Source: Anaerolinea sp.
GTDB taxonomy: Bacteria; Chloroflexota; Anaerolineae; Anaerolineales; Villigracilaceae
NCBI GenBank assembly: GCA_020720965.1
Contig: DYNS01000045.1
Coordinates: 1-12,313 of the forward strand
Direction of reading: 5' to 3'
DNA: 12,313 bases
The position numbers were made by a program, and so were the translations under genes. The notes below the pieces were generated by a model. That model saw nothing but the letters and a program-made list of their open reading frames with translations, searched no databases and was not told the origin of the DNA. Of this stretch, positions 1 through 5,974 are shown in pieces (position 1 is the stretch's first letter; each line of letters begins with the position of its first letter).

Positions 1-741
1 GTTGTAGATGGCGTTTTTGGCATACGCCAGGCTGAACAGCACGCCCCAGTTGTTGCCAAAGGGAACCAGCCCCAAAAAGACCAGGTAGGTTTGCGAGTAG
101 ATTGCGCCAATCATCGACTCGATGAGGGCGATGAGGATGTAGCTCATCATGTTGGGCATCATCTCACGGAAGACGATGTGCGGGGTGCCGAGATTGAGCA
201 GCTGCGCCGCCTCCACGTATTCCCGTTTTTTGAGGGAGAGAAACTGCGAGCGCACCTGCCTCGCCAGGGAGGGCCAGCCAAAGACCGCTAAAAAGAGAGC
301 CAATGCCCAAACATCTTTAAGGGAGACGAAGTAAGCGGTGACGATGAGCAGGATGCCGCGAGGCAGCGCCAGCCACAGGTCGGTGACGGTCATAATGGCT
401 TCGTCCACCTTGCCGCCCAAAAAGGCGCTAAAGGCTCCCACCACAACGGCGATGAGGGTGGTAAGCAGCCCGGCGAAGAAGGCAACCGAGATGACCTCCG
501 CGCCGCCATGCACCAGCAGAATCCAGTTTTCGCGCCCCTGAAAATCCGTCCCCAGGGGGTGTTCCCAGGAGGGCGCTTTGTAAATTTGGGTGGTATCGGC
601 GCGGTTTTCTGGCGGGATGACGAGAGGTCCCACATAGGACATGAGAACCAAGCCGAGCAATAACACAAAGCCCAAAAAGCCGACTTTGTTGCGGGCAATG
701 AGTTTGAGAGTTTTGATGGTTTCGCGGAGGAGAGTTTTCAT
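1..741 (-). CDS. DppC-like ABC transporter permease, partial (C-terminus off window)
   Basis: Inner-membrane permease subunit of a peptide/nickel-type (DppC/OppC) ABC importer. The frame is open from the ATG at 739-741 to the window edge, giving 247 residues and lacking the C-terminus. The N-terminus is typical of DppC: a short cytoplasmic stretch (MKTLLRETIKTLKLIARNKVG), then a first membrane segment at about residues 21-42, a periplasmic part containing HPLGTDFQGRENW, and further membrane segments. The ATPase-contacting EAA-like loop is visible around REYVEAAQLLNLG...HIVFREMMPN. It follows the DppB-like gene in the same direction with a 62-bp gap, so the two should form the transmembrane heterodimer. 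The start has no Shine-Dalgarno sequence: the gap is filled by a pyrimidine-rich (on this strand) repeat. Substrate class is inferred only from neighbours; peptides, muropeptides or sugars are all possible for this permease family. Confidence 0.9.
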   Translation of the reverse strand, partial: MKTLLRETIKTLKLIARNKVGFLGFVLLLGLVLMSYVGPLVIPPENRADTTQIYKAPSWEHPLGTDFQGRENWILLVHGGAEVISVAFFAGLLTTLIAVVVGAFSAFLGGKVDEAIMTVTDLWLALPRGILLIVTAYFVSLKDVWALALFLAVFGWPSLARQVRSQFLSLKKREYVEAAQLLNLGTPHIVFREMMPNMMSYILIALIESMIGAIYSQTYLVFLGLVPFGNNWGVLFSLAYAKNAIYN

Positions 742-806
742 AGGTCGGTGAGTGGAGTGGAAAGTGGGAAGTGGAAAGTGCGAAGCGGGAAGCGGACTAA
801 CGGCTA
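742..806. repeat. GA-rich low-complexity repeat ending in GACTAACGGCTA
   Basis: The dppC-dppB gap consists of near-repeats of GTGGAAAGTGG, GAAGTGGAAAGTG, and CGAAGCGGGAAGCG followed by GACTAACGGCTA (795-806). The last 3 bases are the dppB-like stop codon. The block at 5901-5961 has the same arrangement on the same strand (GA-rich, then GACTAACGACTA, 11 of 12 identical), so this looks like one member of a dispersed intergenic repeat family rather than ordinary spacer. Confidence 0.6.
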
Positions 807-1853
807 CTCCTCCCCGCCCTGAATCCGAATTCTCGGGTCCAGCCAGCCGTAGAGCAAATCGGCTATGGCGGTGGAGATGATGACGGTGATGGTGGTAACG
901 AGCAAAATACCTTGCATCACCGGGTAGTCGCGCTTGGTAATTGCCTGGCTCATCAGCAACCCCACGCCCTGATACACAAAGATAAACTCAATCACCGTAG
1001 AGCCGCCCAGCAAAAAGCCGATGGAGATTGCCAGCGCGGTAACGAGCGGCAGACTGGCATTCCGCCCCACATAAGCGGTGATGATTCGCAGGTCGGGCAA
1101 ACCCCGCGCCCGCGCCACCGTCACATAATCATCGCCCAGCACGCTCACCGTGCTGGAGCGCATCGCCAACATCCAACCTCCCAGGGTCGTCAGCACATAC
1201 ACCATGCCCGGCACAACCCAGTGCCGCAGCACATCGCCAATAAACTCCAGGGTAAAACCGGGCTTAATCCCCGGAGAAACAGAACCGCGCATCATATTCA
1301 GCGGCACAACCTTCCAGACCACGCCCAAGAGCAGCACCAAAATAATCGCCCAAAGGGTATTCGGCACCGCGCCAATCATCGCGCTCAGGTTGGTTAGAAC
1401 CTGGTCTAACAGAGAGCCGCGCCGGTACGCCGCCAACATGCCCAGGAACATGCCAATGGCAAAACTCAACAAGAGCGAGGTTCCCACGCTAAACAAAGTC
1501 CAGGGCAGGCGCTGAAAGACAATCTCCGTCACCGACTTGCCACGCGCCAGCACATAAGACTCGCCCAAATCACCTTTCAGCAGGTTCGCCATAAAATCCA
1601 GGTACTGCTCGTGCAGGGGCGCGTCCAAATCCAGCCGCAGCAGGCTGGCGGCGCGGGTGCGGGCTTCATCTTCCGAAATCCCCTGCGTGTCCATCAGGTT
1701 AATCACCATAATTTCCACCGGGTTGCCGGGCAGGGCGCGCACGATGAGGAAAGAAAGCGTCACCACCACCCAGATGATGAACAATTTCTTAATAATCGTC
1801 TGAAGCGCATAATTTTTAAGAATACGCTCCGAAAGCGGTTTTTCCTTGCTCAA
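804..1853 (-). CDS. DppB-like ABC transporter permease
   Basis: Permease subunit of a peptide/nickel-type ABC importer, 349 residues, slightly longer than typical because of a charged N-terminal extension (SKEKPLSERILKNY). A membrane anchor near residues 22-42 runs into VRALPGNPVEIM, characteristic of DppB. Then come KGDLGESY, several membrane segments from about residue 115, and the EAA loop DDYVTVARARGLPDLRI that docks on the ATPase. The start is TTG (1851-1853), supported by a perfect AGGAGG five bases upstream that sits at the end of the preceding gene; the next internal Met is inside the first periplasmic region. The gene is 12 bp downstream of the NamZ-like gene and is followed by the DppC-like gene, so it belongs to the same operon. 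No substrate-binding protein or ATPase lies in the window; they may lie beyond the left edge. Confidence 0.93.
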   Translation of the reverse strand: MSKEKPLSERILKNYALQTIIKKLFIIWVVVTLSFLIVRALPGNPVEIMVINLMDTQGISEDEARTRAASLLRLDLDAPLHEQYLDFMANLLKGDLGESYVLARGKSVTEIVFQRLPWTLFSVGTSLLLSFAIGMFLGMLAAYRRGSLLDQVLTNLSAMIGAVPNTLWAIILVLLLGVVWKVVPLNMMRGSVSPGIKPGFTLEFIGDVLRHWVVPGMVYVLTTLGGWMLAMRSSTVSVLGDDYVTVARARGLPDLRIITAYVGRNASLPLVTALAISIGFLLGGSTVIEFIFVYQGVGLLMSQAITKRDYPVMQGILLVTTITVIISTAIADLLYGWLDPRIRIQGGEE

Positions 1854-1865
1854 ATCAGCCTCCTG

Positions 1866-2999
1866 TCAATACAGCAAAAACGATTCTCTTTGAAGAAGGA
1901 AAGCCCCGGCATTTGCCTGCCAACGGGCATTCACCTGCTCCGCGCCGCCTGCTGCCTCCAGGCTGGAGCGAACCCAGCCGGAGCCTGCCAACCGTTCCAG
2001 GTGCGAATTCCACCCCCAGGCATCGCCAGACCTGCGCCGGGTCACTTCCAACAAACGCAAGCCCAACGGCACCGGGCGCAAAATCTGCTTCTCCAGCACA
2101 TGCACCTGCACCCCGCCGCACTCCGCCCCGGCATGGTGAGAAGCCGAAGGCGTGAAGGTGATAGGGCGAAAGCGCACCCCCGGCAGACCCAGGGCGTTCA
2201 TCTCTTCTGCCAGGGCGTAGCCATCCAGCCAGGGAGCGCCGCAAATTTCAAAGGGCAGGGCAGTTCCGCGTCCCAGAGAGAGGTTGCAGCCTTCCAACAG
2301 GCACATGCCAGGGTAGAGAGTCGCCGTTTGCGGGTGCGGCATGGCGGGGGAGGGCGGAACCCAGGGCAAGCCGGTTTCTTCAAACCACAGGTCACGCCGC
2401 CAGCCTTGCATCTTCACCACCCGCAAATCCGCATTCAGGGCATATTCCGCGTTCATGTAGCCTGCCAGCTCGCCCAAAGTCATGCCGTGCCGGATGGGGA
2501 TGTTTACCACGCCAACAAAAGACTCAAAGCCTGCTTCCACTTGCCCACCTTCCACCACTTCCCCGCCAAGGGGGTTGGGGCGGTCTGCCAGGTAAACGGG
2601 TTTGCCCTGCCGGGCGGCGGCTTGTAAAACGTAAAAAAGGGAGCTGAGATAGGTGTAGAAACGCACGCCCACATCCTGCATATCAAAGACGAGAGCGTCC
2701 ACCAAATCCAACGCCTGGGGGGAAGGTTCTTTGCTGGCGCCGTACAGGCTAAAGACGGGCAGACCGCTGCGCGGGTCGCGGGCGTCTGGCACGAGAGCGC
2801 CATCGGCGGCGGCGCCGCCAAAGCCGTGTTCCGGTCCAAAAAGAGCCGTCAGGGTGTAGCCTGCGCCTCGAAGCGCGTCCACTGCCCCGGTCAGGTTGGG
2901 GAGGGTGGCGGCGGGGTGCGAGACCAAGCCCAGGCGCAGGCGTAGCAAATCCGGGTCGGGGGAAGCGGTCAGAAGGTCTAAGCCGGTGCGGGTGGGCAT
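1866..2999 (-). CDS. DUF1343 / NamZ-like exo-beta-N-acetylmuramidase (GH171)
   Basis: 377 residues matching the DUF1343 family, whose characterised member NamZ (YbbC) of Bacillus subtilis removes MurNAc from non-reducing ends of peptidoglycan fragments. Visible family motifs: GPEHG at residues 55-59 (E57 is the likely catalytic Glu), DVGVRFYTY at 109-117, DRPNPLGG at 139-146, RHGMTLGELA near 170-179, and EGCNLSLGRGTALPF at 236-250. The length is full for the domain pair (Rossmann-like N-terminal part plus a smaller C-terminal part). Unlike secreted NamZ there is no signal peptide: the protein starts MPTRTGLDLL, and an in-frame TAA five codons upstream excludes a longer form. It is therefore probably cytoplasmic. 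It has no obvious Shine-Dalgarno and starts 12 bp after, and in frame with, the gntR-type stop, suggesting translational coupling. Family call is firm; substrate is inferred. Confidence 0.9.
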   Translation of the reverse strand: MPTRTGLDLLTASPDPDLLRLRLGLVSHPAATLPNLTGAVDALRGAGYTLTALFGPEHGFGGAAADGALVPDARDPRSGLPVFSLYGASKEPSPQALDLVDALVFDMQDVGVRFYTYLSSLFYVLQAAARQGKPVYLADRPNPLGGEVVEGGQVEAGFESFVGVVNIPIRHGMTLGELAGYMNAEYALNADLRVVKMQGWRRDLWFEETGLPWVPPSPAMPHPQTATLYPGMCLLEGCNLSLGRGTALPFEICGAPWLDGYALAEEMNALGLPGVRFRPITFTPSASHHAGAECGGVQVHVLEKQILRPVPLGLRLLEVTRRRSGDAWGWNSHLERLAGSGWVRSSLEAAGGAEQVNARWQANAGAFLLQRESFLLY

Positions 3000-3011
3000 G
3001 GGAATTCGGTT

Positions 3012-3743
3012 TTATTGCAGGGTGAGGTGGAATTGGTAAAGGTCGCCGCGATAGGTGGAGGTGACGTATTCCAAAAGCGCGTCTTGCTGATTGTAGGTGA
3101 GGCGCTCGATGCGTAAGACGGCGGCGGGGGGAGTCATTTGGAGCAGTTCCATTTCGGCGGGTTCTGCCAGGCTGGCTTCGATGGTTTGTTCGGCGCGCCC
3201 CAGACGATGCCCATAGTCGCGCTCGAAGATGCGGTAAAGCGACTCTTGGGAGAAGTCGTTTTGCAGGATGTTGGGGCAAAGGTAGTGCGGGATGTGGGCG
3301 GTTTCTATGCAGAGGGGGGTTTCGTTGGAAAGGCGCAAGCGGGAGAGTTCCACCACCTCGGCGCCGGGGAGGAGTTTGAGCAAGGCAGCGAGGTGGGTTG
3401 CGGCAGAGATGATTTTGGCAGAAAGCACCCGGCTGGAGGGGCGGGCGCCGCGATTTTGAATATCCTGGCTAAAGCCGGTGAGGCTGCGAAGCTGCTGGTC
3501 TATTTTGGTTTCGTTTACAAAAGTGCCTTTGCCCACCCGCGAAAAAACCAAGCCATCCCGCTCCAGTTCCTTCAGCGCCTGGCGGGCGGTCATGCGGCTT
3601 ACGTCAAACCGCTCACACAGTTCCCGCTCGGAGGGCAGGCGTTGGTCGGCGCCGTATTTTCCTTCCCTAATTTCGGCTTCCAGAGTGTTTTTTACTTGCA
3701 GGTAGAGCGGAACGGAGGGATTTTTGACAAAAGTAGTGTCCAT
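3012..3743 (-). CDS. GntR family (HutC/FarR subfamily) transcriptional regulator
   Basis: 243-residue DNA-binding repressor with an N-terminal winged helix (about residues 10-78: LPSERELCERFDVSRMTARQ, then ERDGLVFSRVGKGTFV) and a C-terminal UTRA effector domain (about 95-240, with VVELSRLRLSNETPLCIETA). This fold in NagR, DasR and relatives senses sugar phosphates or small metabolites. The ATG at 3741-3743 is chosen. The frame also permits a TTG at 3776, but that codon lies in the predicted -10 box and upstream of the predicted transcript start. The gene heads the operon with the NamZ-like and permease genes, and its probable operator is about 20 bp upstream of the start, so it should repress itself and the operon. 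The effector is unknown; a muropeptide-derived sugar would fit the neighbours. Confidence 0.92.
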   Translation of the reverse strand: MDTTFVKNPSVPLYLQVKNTLEAEIREGKYGADQRLPSERELCERFDVSRMTARQALKELERDGLVFSRVGKGTFVNETKIDQQLRSLTGFSQDIQNRGARPSSRVLSAKIISAATHLAALLKLLPGAEVVELSRLRLSNETPLCIETAHIPHYLCPNILQNDFSQESLYRIFERDYGHRLGRAEQTIEASLAEPAEMELLQMTPPAAVLRIERLTYNQQDALLEYVTSTYRGDLYQFHLTLQ

Positions 3744-3750
3744 CGCTTGC

Positions 3751-3788
3751 AACCTGTCAGGAGTGGTATATACCAAGTATGACAGGTT
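3751..3788. promoter_or_regulatory. Probable GntR/HutC operator in a 38-bp concentric dyad
   Basis: The 12-bp perfect palindrome TGGTATATACCA (3764-3775) contains GTATATAC, which fits the known HutC-subfamily operator form GTMTAKAC. A second perfect inverted repeat, AACCTGTCA (3751-3759) and TGACAGGTT (3780-3788), has exactly the same centre (between 3769 and 3770). The inner palindrome covers the predicted minus-strand transcription start and abuts the -10, a classic repression position. It lies just upstream of the GntR-type gene. Confidence 0.75.
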
Positions 3789-3804
3789 GAAGCGGTTTTG
3801 TCAA
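3776..3804 (-). promoter_or_regulatory. Promoter of the gntR-namZ-dppBC operon
   Basis: On the minus strand a perfect -35 TTGACA (3804-3799) is followed after 17 bp by CATACT (3781-3776), a 4/6 match to TATAAT. Transcription would start near 3769, at the centre of the operator palindrome, giving a leader of about 26 nt before the ATG at 3743. Confidence 0.65.
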
Positions 3805-3816
3805 GGCTTTTTTTCC

Positions 3817-3846
3817 TTGACATTCTCGCGGGCTTGATGATAAACT
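3817..3846 (+). promoter_or_regulatory. Promoter of the leader ORF and ABC exporter operon
   Basis: Perfect -35 TTGACA (3817-3822), then a -10 region TGATGATAAACT. The -10 may be GATAAA (3839-3844, 16-bp spacing) or TAAACT (3841-3846, 18-bp spacing), with an upstream TG. The -35 boxes of this and the divergent promoter are the arms of one inverted repeat, TGTCAAGG (3799-3806) and CCTTGACA (3815-3822). Confidence 0.65.
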
Positions 3847-3886
3847 ATTCAACGTTAATCTAATTCTCACGAAAGGAGCGCACTTC

Positions 3887-3976
3887 ATGCTGAACATCTC
3901 CCCCAAACCCGCCGTTGTCATCCCTGCCAGCCCCTTTGGCATGATTCCTTCTCGAAGTGCGCCCGTTGACTTGTAA
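3887..3976 (+). CDS. Predicted 29-residue leader peptide of the ABC exporter operon
   Basis: A short ORF beginning MLNISPKPAVV, too small for routine gene calling. An excellent ribosome site, AAAGGAG (3872-3878), sits 8 nt before the ATG, and a good promoter lies about 40 nt upstream. It ends in TAA and is followed 29 bp later by an intrinsic terminator, then by the ABC exporter. The peptide has six prolines and no membrane segment. Its role is probably cis-acting: ribosome progress along it could set the RNA structure, as with bmrB ahead of bmrCD in Bacillus subtilis. The segment just before its start codon (GCGCACTTC, 3878-3886) is perfectly complementary to one near its end (3954-3962). 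A small functional peptide is the alternative. No homologue is recognised. Confidence 0.6.
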   Translation: MLNISPKPAVVIPASPFGMIPSRSAPVDL

Positions 3977-4005
3977 ACGTCAGCCCCCTGTGCTTTTGCT
4001 TGAGC

Positions 4006-4040
4006 AAATCACGGCGCACAACAGCGCCGTGATTTTTTTT
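4006..4040 (+). terminator. Intrinsic terminator, probable attenuator
   Basis: A 12-bp perfect stem (AAATCACGGCGC, 4006-4017, with GCGCCGTGATTT, 4024-4035) closes a 6-nt loop (ACAACA) and runs into eight T residues (4033-4040). It sits after the leader ORF and only 32 bp before the exporter ATG. I see no promoter in that gap, so exporter expression apparently requires readthrough. Confidence 0.85.
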
Positions 4041-4072
4041 GTCCCCTCCCCCTTTTTTTGTACGGAGAACCT

Positions 4073-5926
4073 ATGGCAACCCTAGCGCCAACACAACAAA
4101 AAACGTATTTCGACTTCCGCAAAGCCGTTGCGGAAAACCGCCTGAAAGGCTTGTGGCAGACCATGTCTGGCTATCACTGGCTCTATTTTGGTGCGGTGCT
4201 TACTCTCATGTTTTCTTCCCTGGCAAAGACGGCAAGCCTCTTCTTGCTGCGTTACTTTGCGGACCTGGTAAGCGGCAACGCCGAGGCAGTGGAGGGAAAC
4301 CTGGGCAAAACCTTTGTGCTGATTGGTCTCGCCTTTGTAGGCTTTGCCGCGCTGGAAGGCGGATTCGCCTTTCTCTCTGGCAGGATGGCGGCAGAAACAG
4401 CGGAGGGGATTACCCGCCGCATGAGAAACTTCCTCTTTGACCATATTCAGCGCCTTAGTTTTTCCTACCACAGCAAAACCCCCACCGGAGATTTAATCGA
4501 GCGAGTCACCTCAGACGTGGACGCGCTGCGGCGCTTTTTTAGCGAACAGGCAATTGGGGTCGGTCGGATTGTGCTGCTGTTCTTCATCAACTGGTTTGCC
4601 ATTCTCAGCCTGAACGCCAAGCTGGGTTGGGTGTCGGTCATTTCCATTCCGCCCATTTTGGCAGTTTCGCTGTGGTTTTTTAAGCGCGTCACCAAAGCCT
4701 ACGAGAAATATCAGGAGCAGGAGGCTGCCCTTTCCACCACCCTGCAAGAGAACCTGACAGGTGTTCGGGTGGTAAAAGCCTTTGCCCGCCAGGATTACGA
4801 AAAAGGCAAGTTTGAAAAAGAGAACTGGGGCAAGTTCCTTAAGGGCAAAATTCTACTCTTTATGCACTCGCTCTTTTGGCCCCTTTCCGATATTGTGCTG
4901 GGCTTGCAAATGCTGGGCGGGTTTGTCTTCGCCGCTCTCATGGTCATCAACAACGAAATTACGGTGGGGACTTACCTCGCCTACGTTGGGTTGGTCGTCT
5001 GGCTCATTTGGCCCATCCGCAACCTGGGCAGGCTCATTGTGCAAACCTCTACCGGCATGGTCTCCTATGGGCGACTGGTGGAGATTATGAAGCAAGAGCG
5101 AGAAGACCTGTTTGGCGGCAGCGTTACGGCGCAAAAAAACATCATCGGCGAAGTGACCTTTGAGGACGTTTCTTTTCAATATTCCGATGGGCAAACCGAT
5201 GTGCTGAAAAACATCTCTTTCACCGTTAAACCGGGGCAGTCGGTTGCCCTCATCGGCTCCACCGGCTCTGGCAAGACCTCGCTGGTGAATCTTTTACCTC
5301 GCTTTCACGAATACACCGGCGGGCGCATCCTGCTGGACGGCGTGGAACTGAAGGATTATCCCCGCGCCATGCTGAGGCAGCACATCGGTATTGTGGAGCA
5401 GGAGCCTTTCCTCTTCAGCCGCTCCATCCGCGAGAATATTGCCTACGGGGTGGGCAGGCAAGTGACAGACGAGGAAGTGGAATCGGCTGCCCGCGCCGCC
5501 TCCATTCACGAGGTCATCATCGGCTTCCCGGATGGCTACAAAACCCTTGTCGGGGAAAAAGGCGTAACCCTTTCCGGCGGACAAAAACAGCGCACCACCA
5601 TCGCCCGCACCATTCTCAAAAACCCGCGCATCCTCATTCTGGATGATTCCACCTCCAGCGTGGATACCGAAACCGAAGCCGAAATTCGGCAAGCGCTCAC
5701 CAACCTGATGCAAAACCGCACCACCTTCATCATCGCCCACCGCATTCAATCTGTAATGAACGCCGACCTGATTGTGGTGTTGGATAAGGGCGAAATCATT
5801 CAAATGGGCAAACATGCCGACCTGGTTCAGGACGAAAACGGCATGTACCGCAAAATTTACGATATTCAGACCCGTGTGGATGATGAGTTGGAGATGGAGT
5901 TGTCGAGGGTGGGGAGTGGAGAGTAG
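4073..5926 (+). CDS. Heterodimeric ABC exporter subunit, degenerate-site half (BmrC-like)
   Basis: 617-residue fused exporter half: six membrane segments (about residues 36-320) then a nucleotide-binding domain. Visible motifs: Walker A GSTGSGKT (395-402), Q-loop VEQEPFLFSRSIRENI, intact signature LSGGQKQR (500-507), Walker B ending D524, and H-loop His556. The residue after Walker B, normally the catalytic Glu, is Asp525 (LDDSTSSVD). That marks the degenerate ATP site found in one half of heterodimeric exporters such as BmrC, TM287 and LmrC. Its intact signature would complete the active site of the partner encoded 48 bp downstream. Start: ATG 4073, with GGAG (4064-4067) five bases upstream, preferred to the in-frame TTG at 4058. 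The last codons (SRVGSGE) run into the intergenic repeat. Substrate unknown; drug or lipid export is typical of the family. Confidence 0.93.
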   Translation: MATLAPTQQKTYFDFRKAVAENRLKGLWQTMSGYHWLYFGAVLTLMFSSLAKTASLFLLRYFADLVSGNAEAVEGNLGKTFVLIGLAFVGFAALEGGFAFLSGRMAAETAEGITRRMRNFLFDHIQRLSFSYHSKTPTGDLIERVTSDVDALRRFFSEQAIGVGRIVLLFFINWFAILSLNAKLGWVSVISIPPILAVSLWFFKRVTKAYEKYQEQEAALSTTLQENLTGVRVVKAFARQDYEKGKFEKENWGKFLKGKILLFMHSLFWPLSDIVLGLQMLGGFVFAALMVINNEITVGTYLAYVGLVVWLIWPIRNLGRLIVQTSTGMVSYGRLVEIMKQEREDLFGGSVTAQKNIIGEVTFEDVSFQYSDGQTDVLKNISFTVKPGQSVALIGSTGSGKTSLVNLLPRFHEYTGGRILLDGVELKDYPRAMLRQHIGIVEQEPFLFSRSIRENIAYGVGRQVTDEEVESAARAASIHEVIIGFPDGYKTLVGEKGVTLSGGQKQRTTIARTILKNPRILILDDSTSSVDTETEAEIRQALTNLMQNRTTFIIAHRIQSVMNADLIVVLDKGEIIQMGKHADLVQDENGMYRKIYDIQTRVDDELEMELSRVGSGE

Positions 5927-5961
5927 ATACTCGACTATCCGACTATCCGACTAACGACTAA
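5901..5961. repeat. GA-rich/CGACTA tandem repeat between the two exporter genes
   Basis: The 3' end of the first exporter gene and the gap hold a GA-rich tract (GGTGGGGAGTGGAGAGTAGA), then CGACTATC twice (5932-5939, 5940-5947) and CGACTAA twice (5948-5954, 5955-5961). GACTAACGACTA (5949-5960) matches 11 of 12 bases of the element at 795-806. The repeat supplies the exporter stop codon (5924-5926) and stops just before the next ribosome site. It is too short and spacer-less to be CRISPR. Confidence 0.65.
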
Positions 5962-5974
5962 ACAAGGACTTACC

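Noticed and set aside
1611..2627. 338-codon plus-strand ORF opposite the NamZ- and DppB-like genes
   Set aside because: It is an antisense shadow spanning two well-supported genes, with composition (many His, Gln and Arg) and no motif of a real protein.
3744..3776. Longer start (TTG at 3776) for the GntR-type regulator
   Set aside because: The TTG lies in the predicted -10 box and upstream of the predicted transcript start. The ATG at 3743 gives the normal family length and N-terminus.
3757..3942. 61-codon minus-strand ORF across the divergent promoter region
   Set aside because: It is antisense to the leader ORF, overlaps the repressor promoter and operator, and has no ribosome site or recognisable product.
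3995..4008. Inverted repeat TTTGCT/AGCAAA just before the terminator as a main antiterminator
   Set aside because: It shares only the outermost three A bases with the terminator stem and has a 2-4 nt loop, so it would hardly compete with the 12-bp stem.
4058..4072. TTG start at 4058 for the first exporter gene
   Set aside because: It would place the good GGAG ribosome site inside the coding region; that site is correctly spaced for the ATG at 4073.
5932..5961. Possible CRISPR array from the CGACTATC/CGACTAA repeats
   Set aside because: Units are 7-8 bp, adjacent with no spacers, and no cas genes are present; it is a short tandem repeat.
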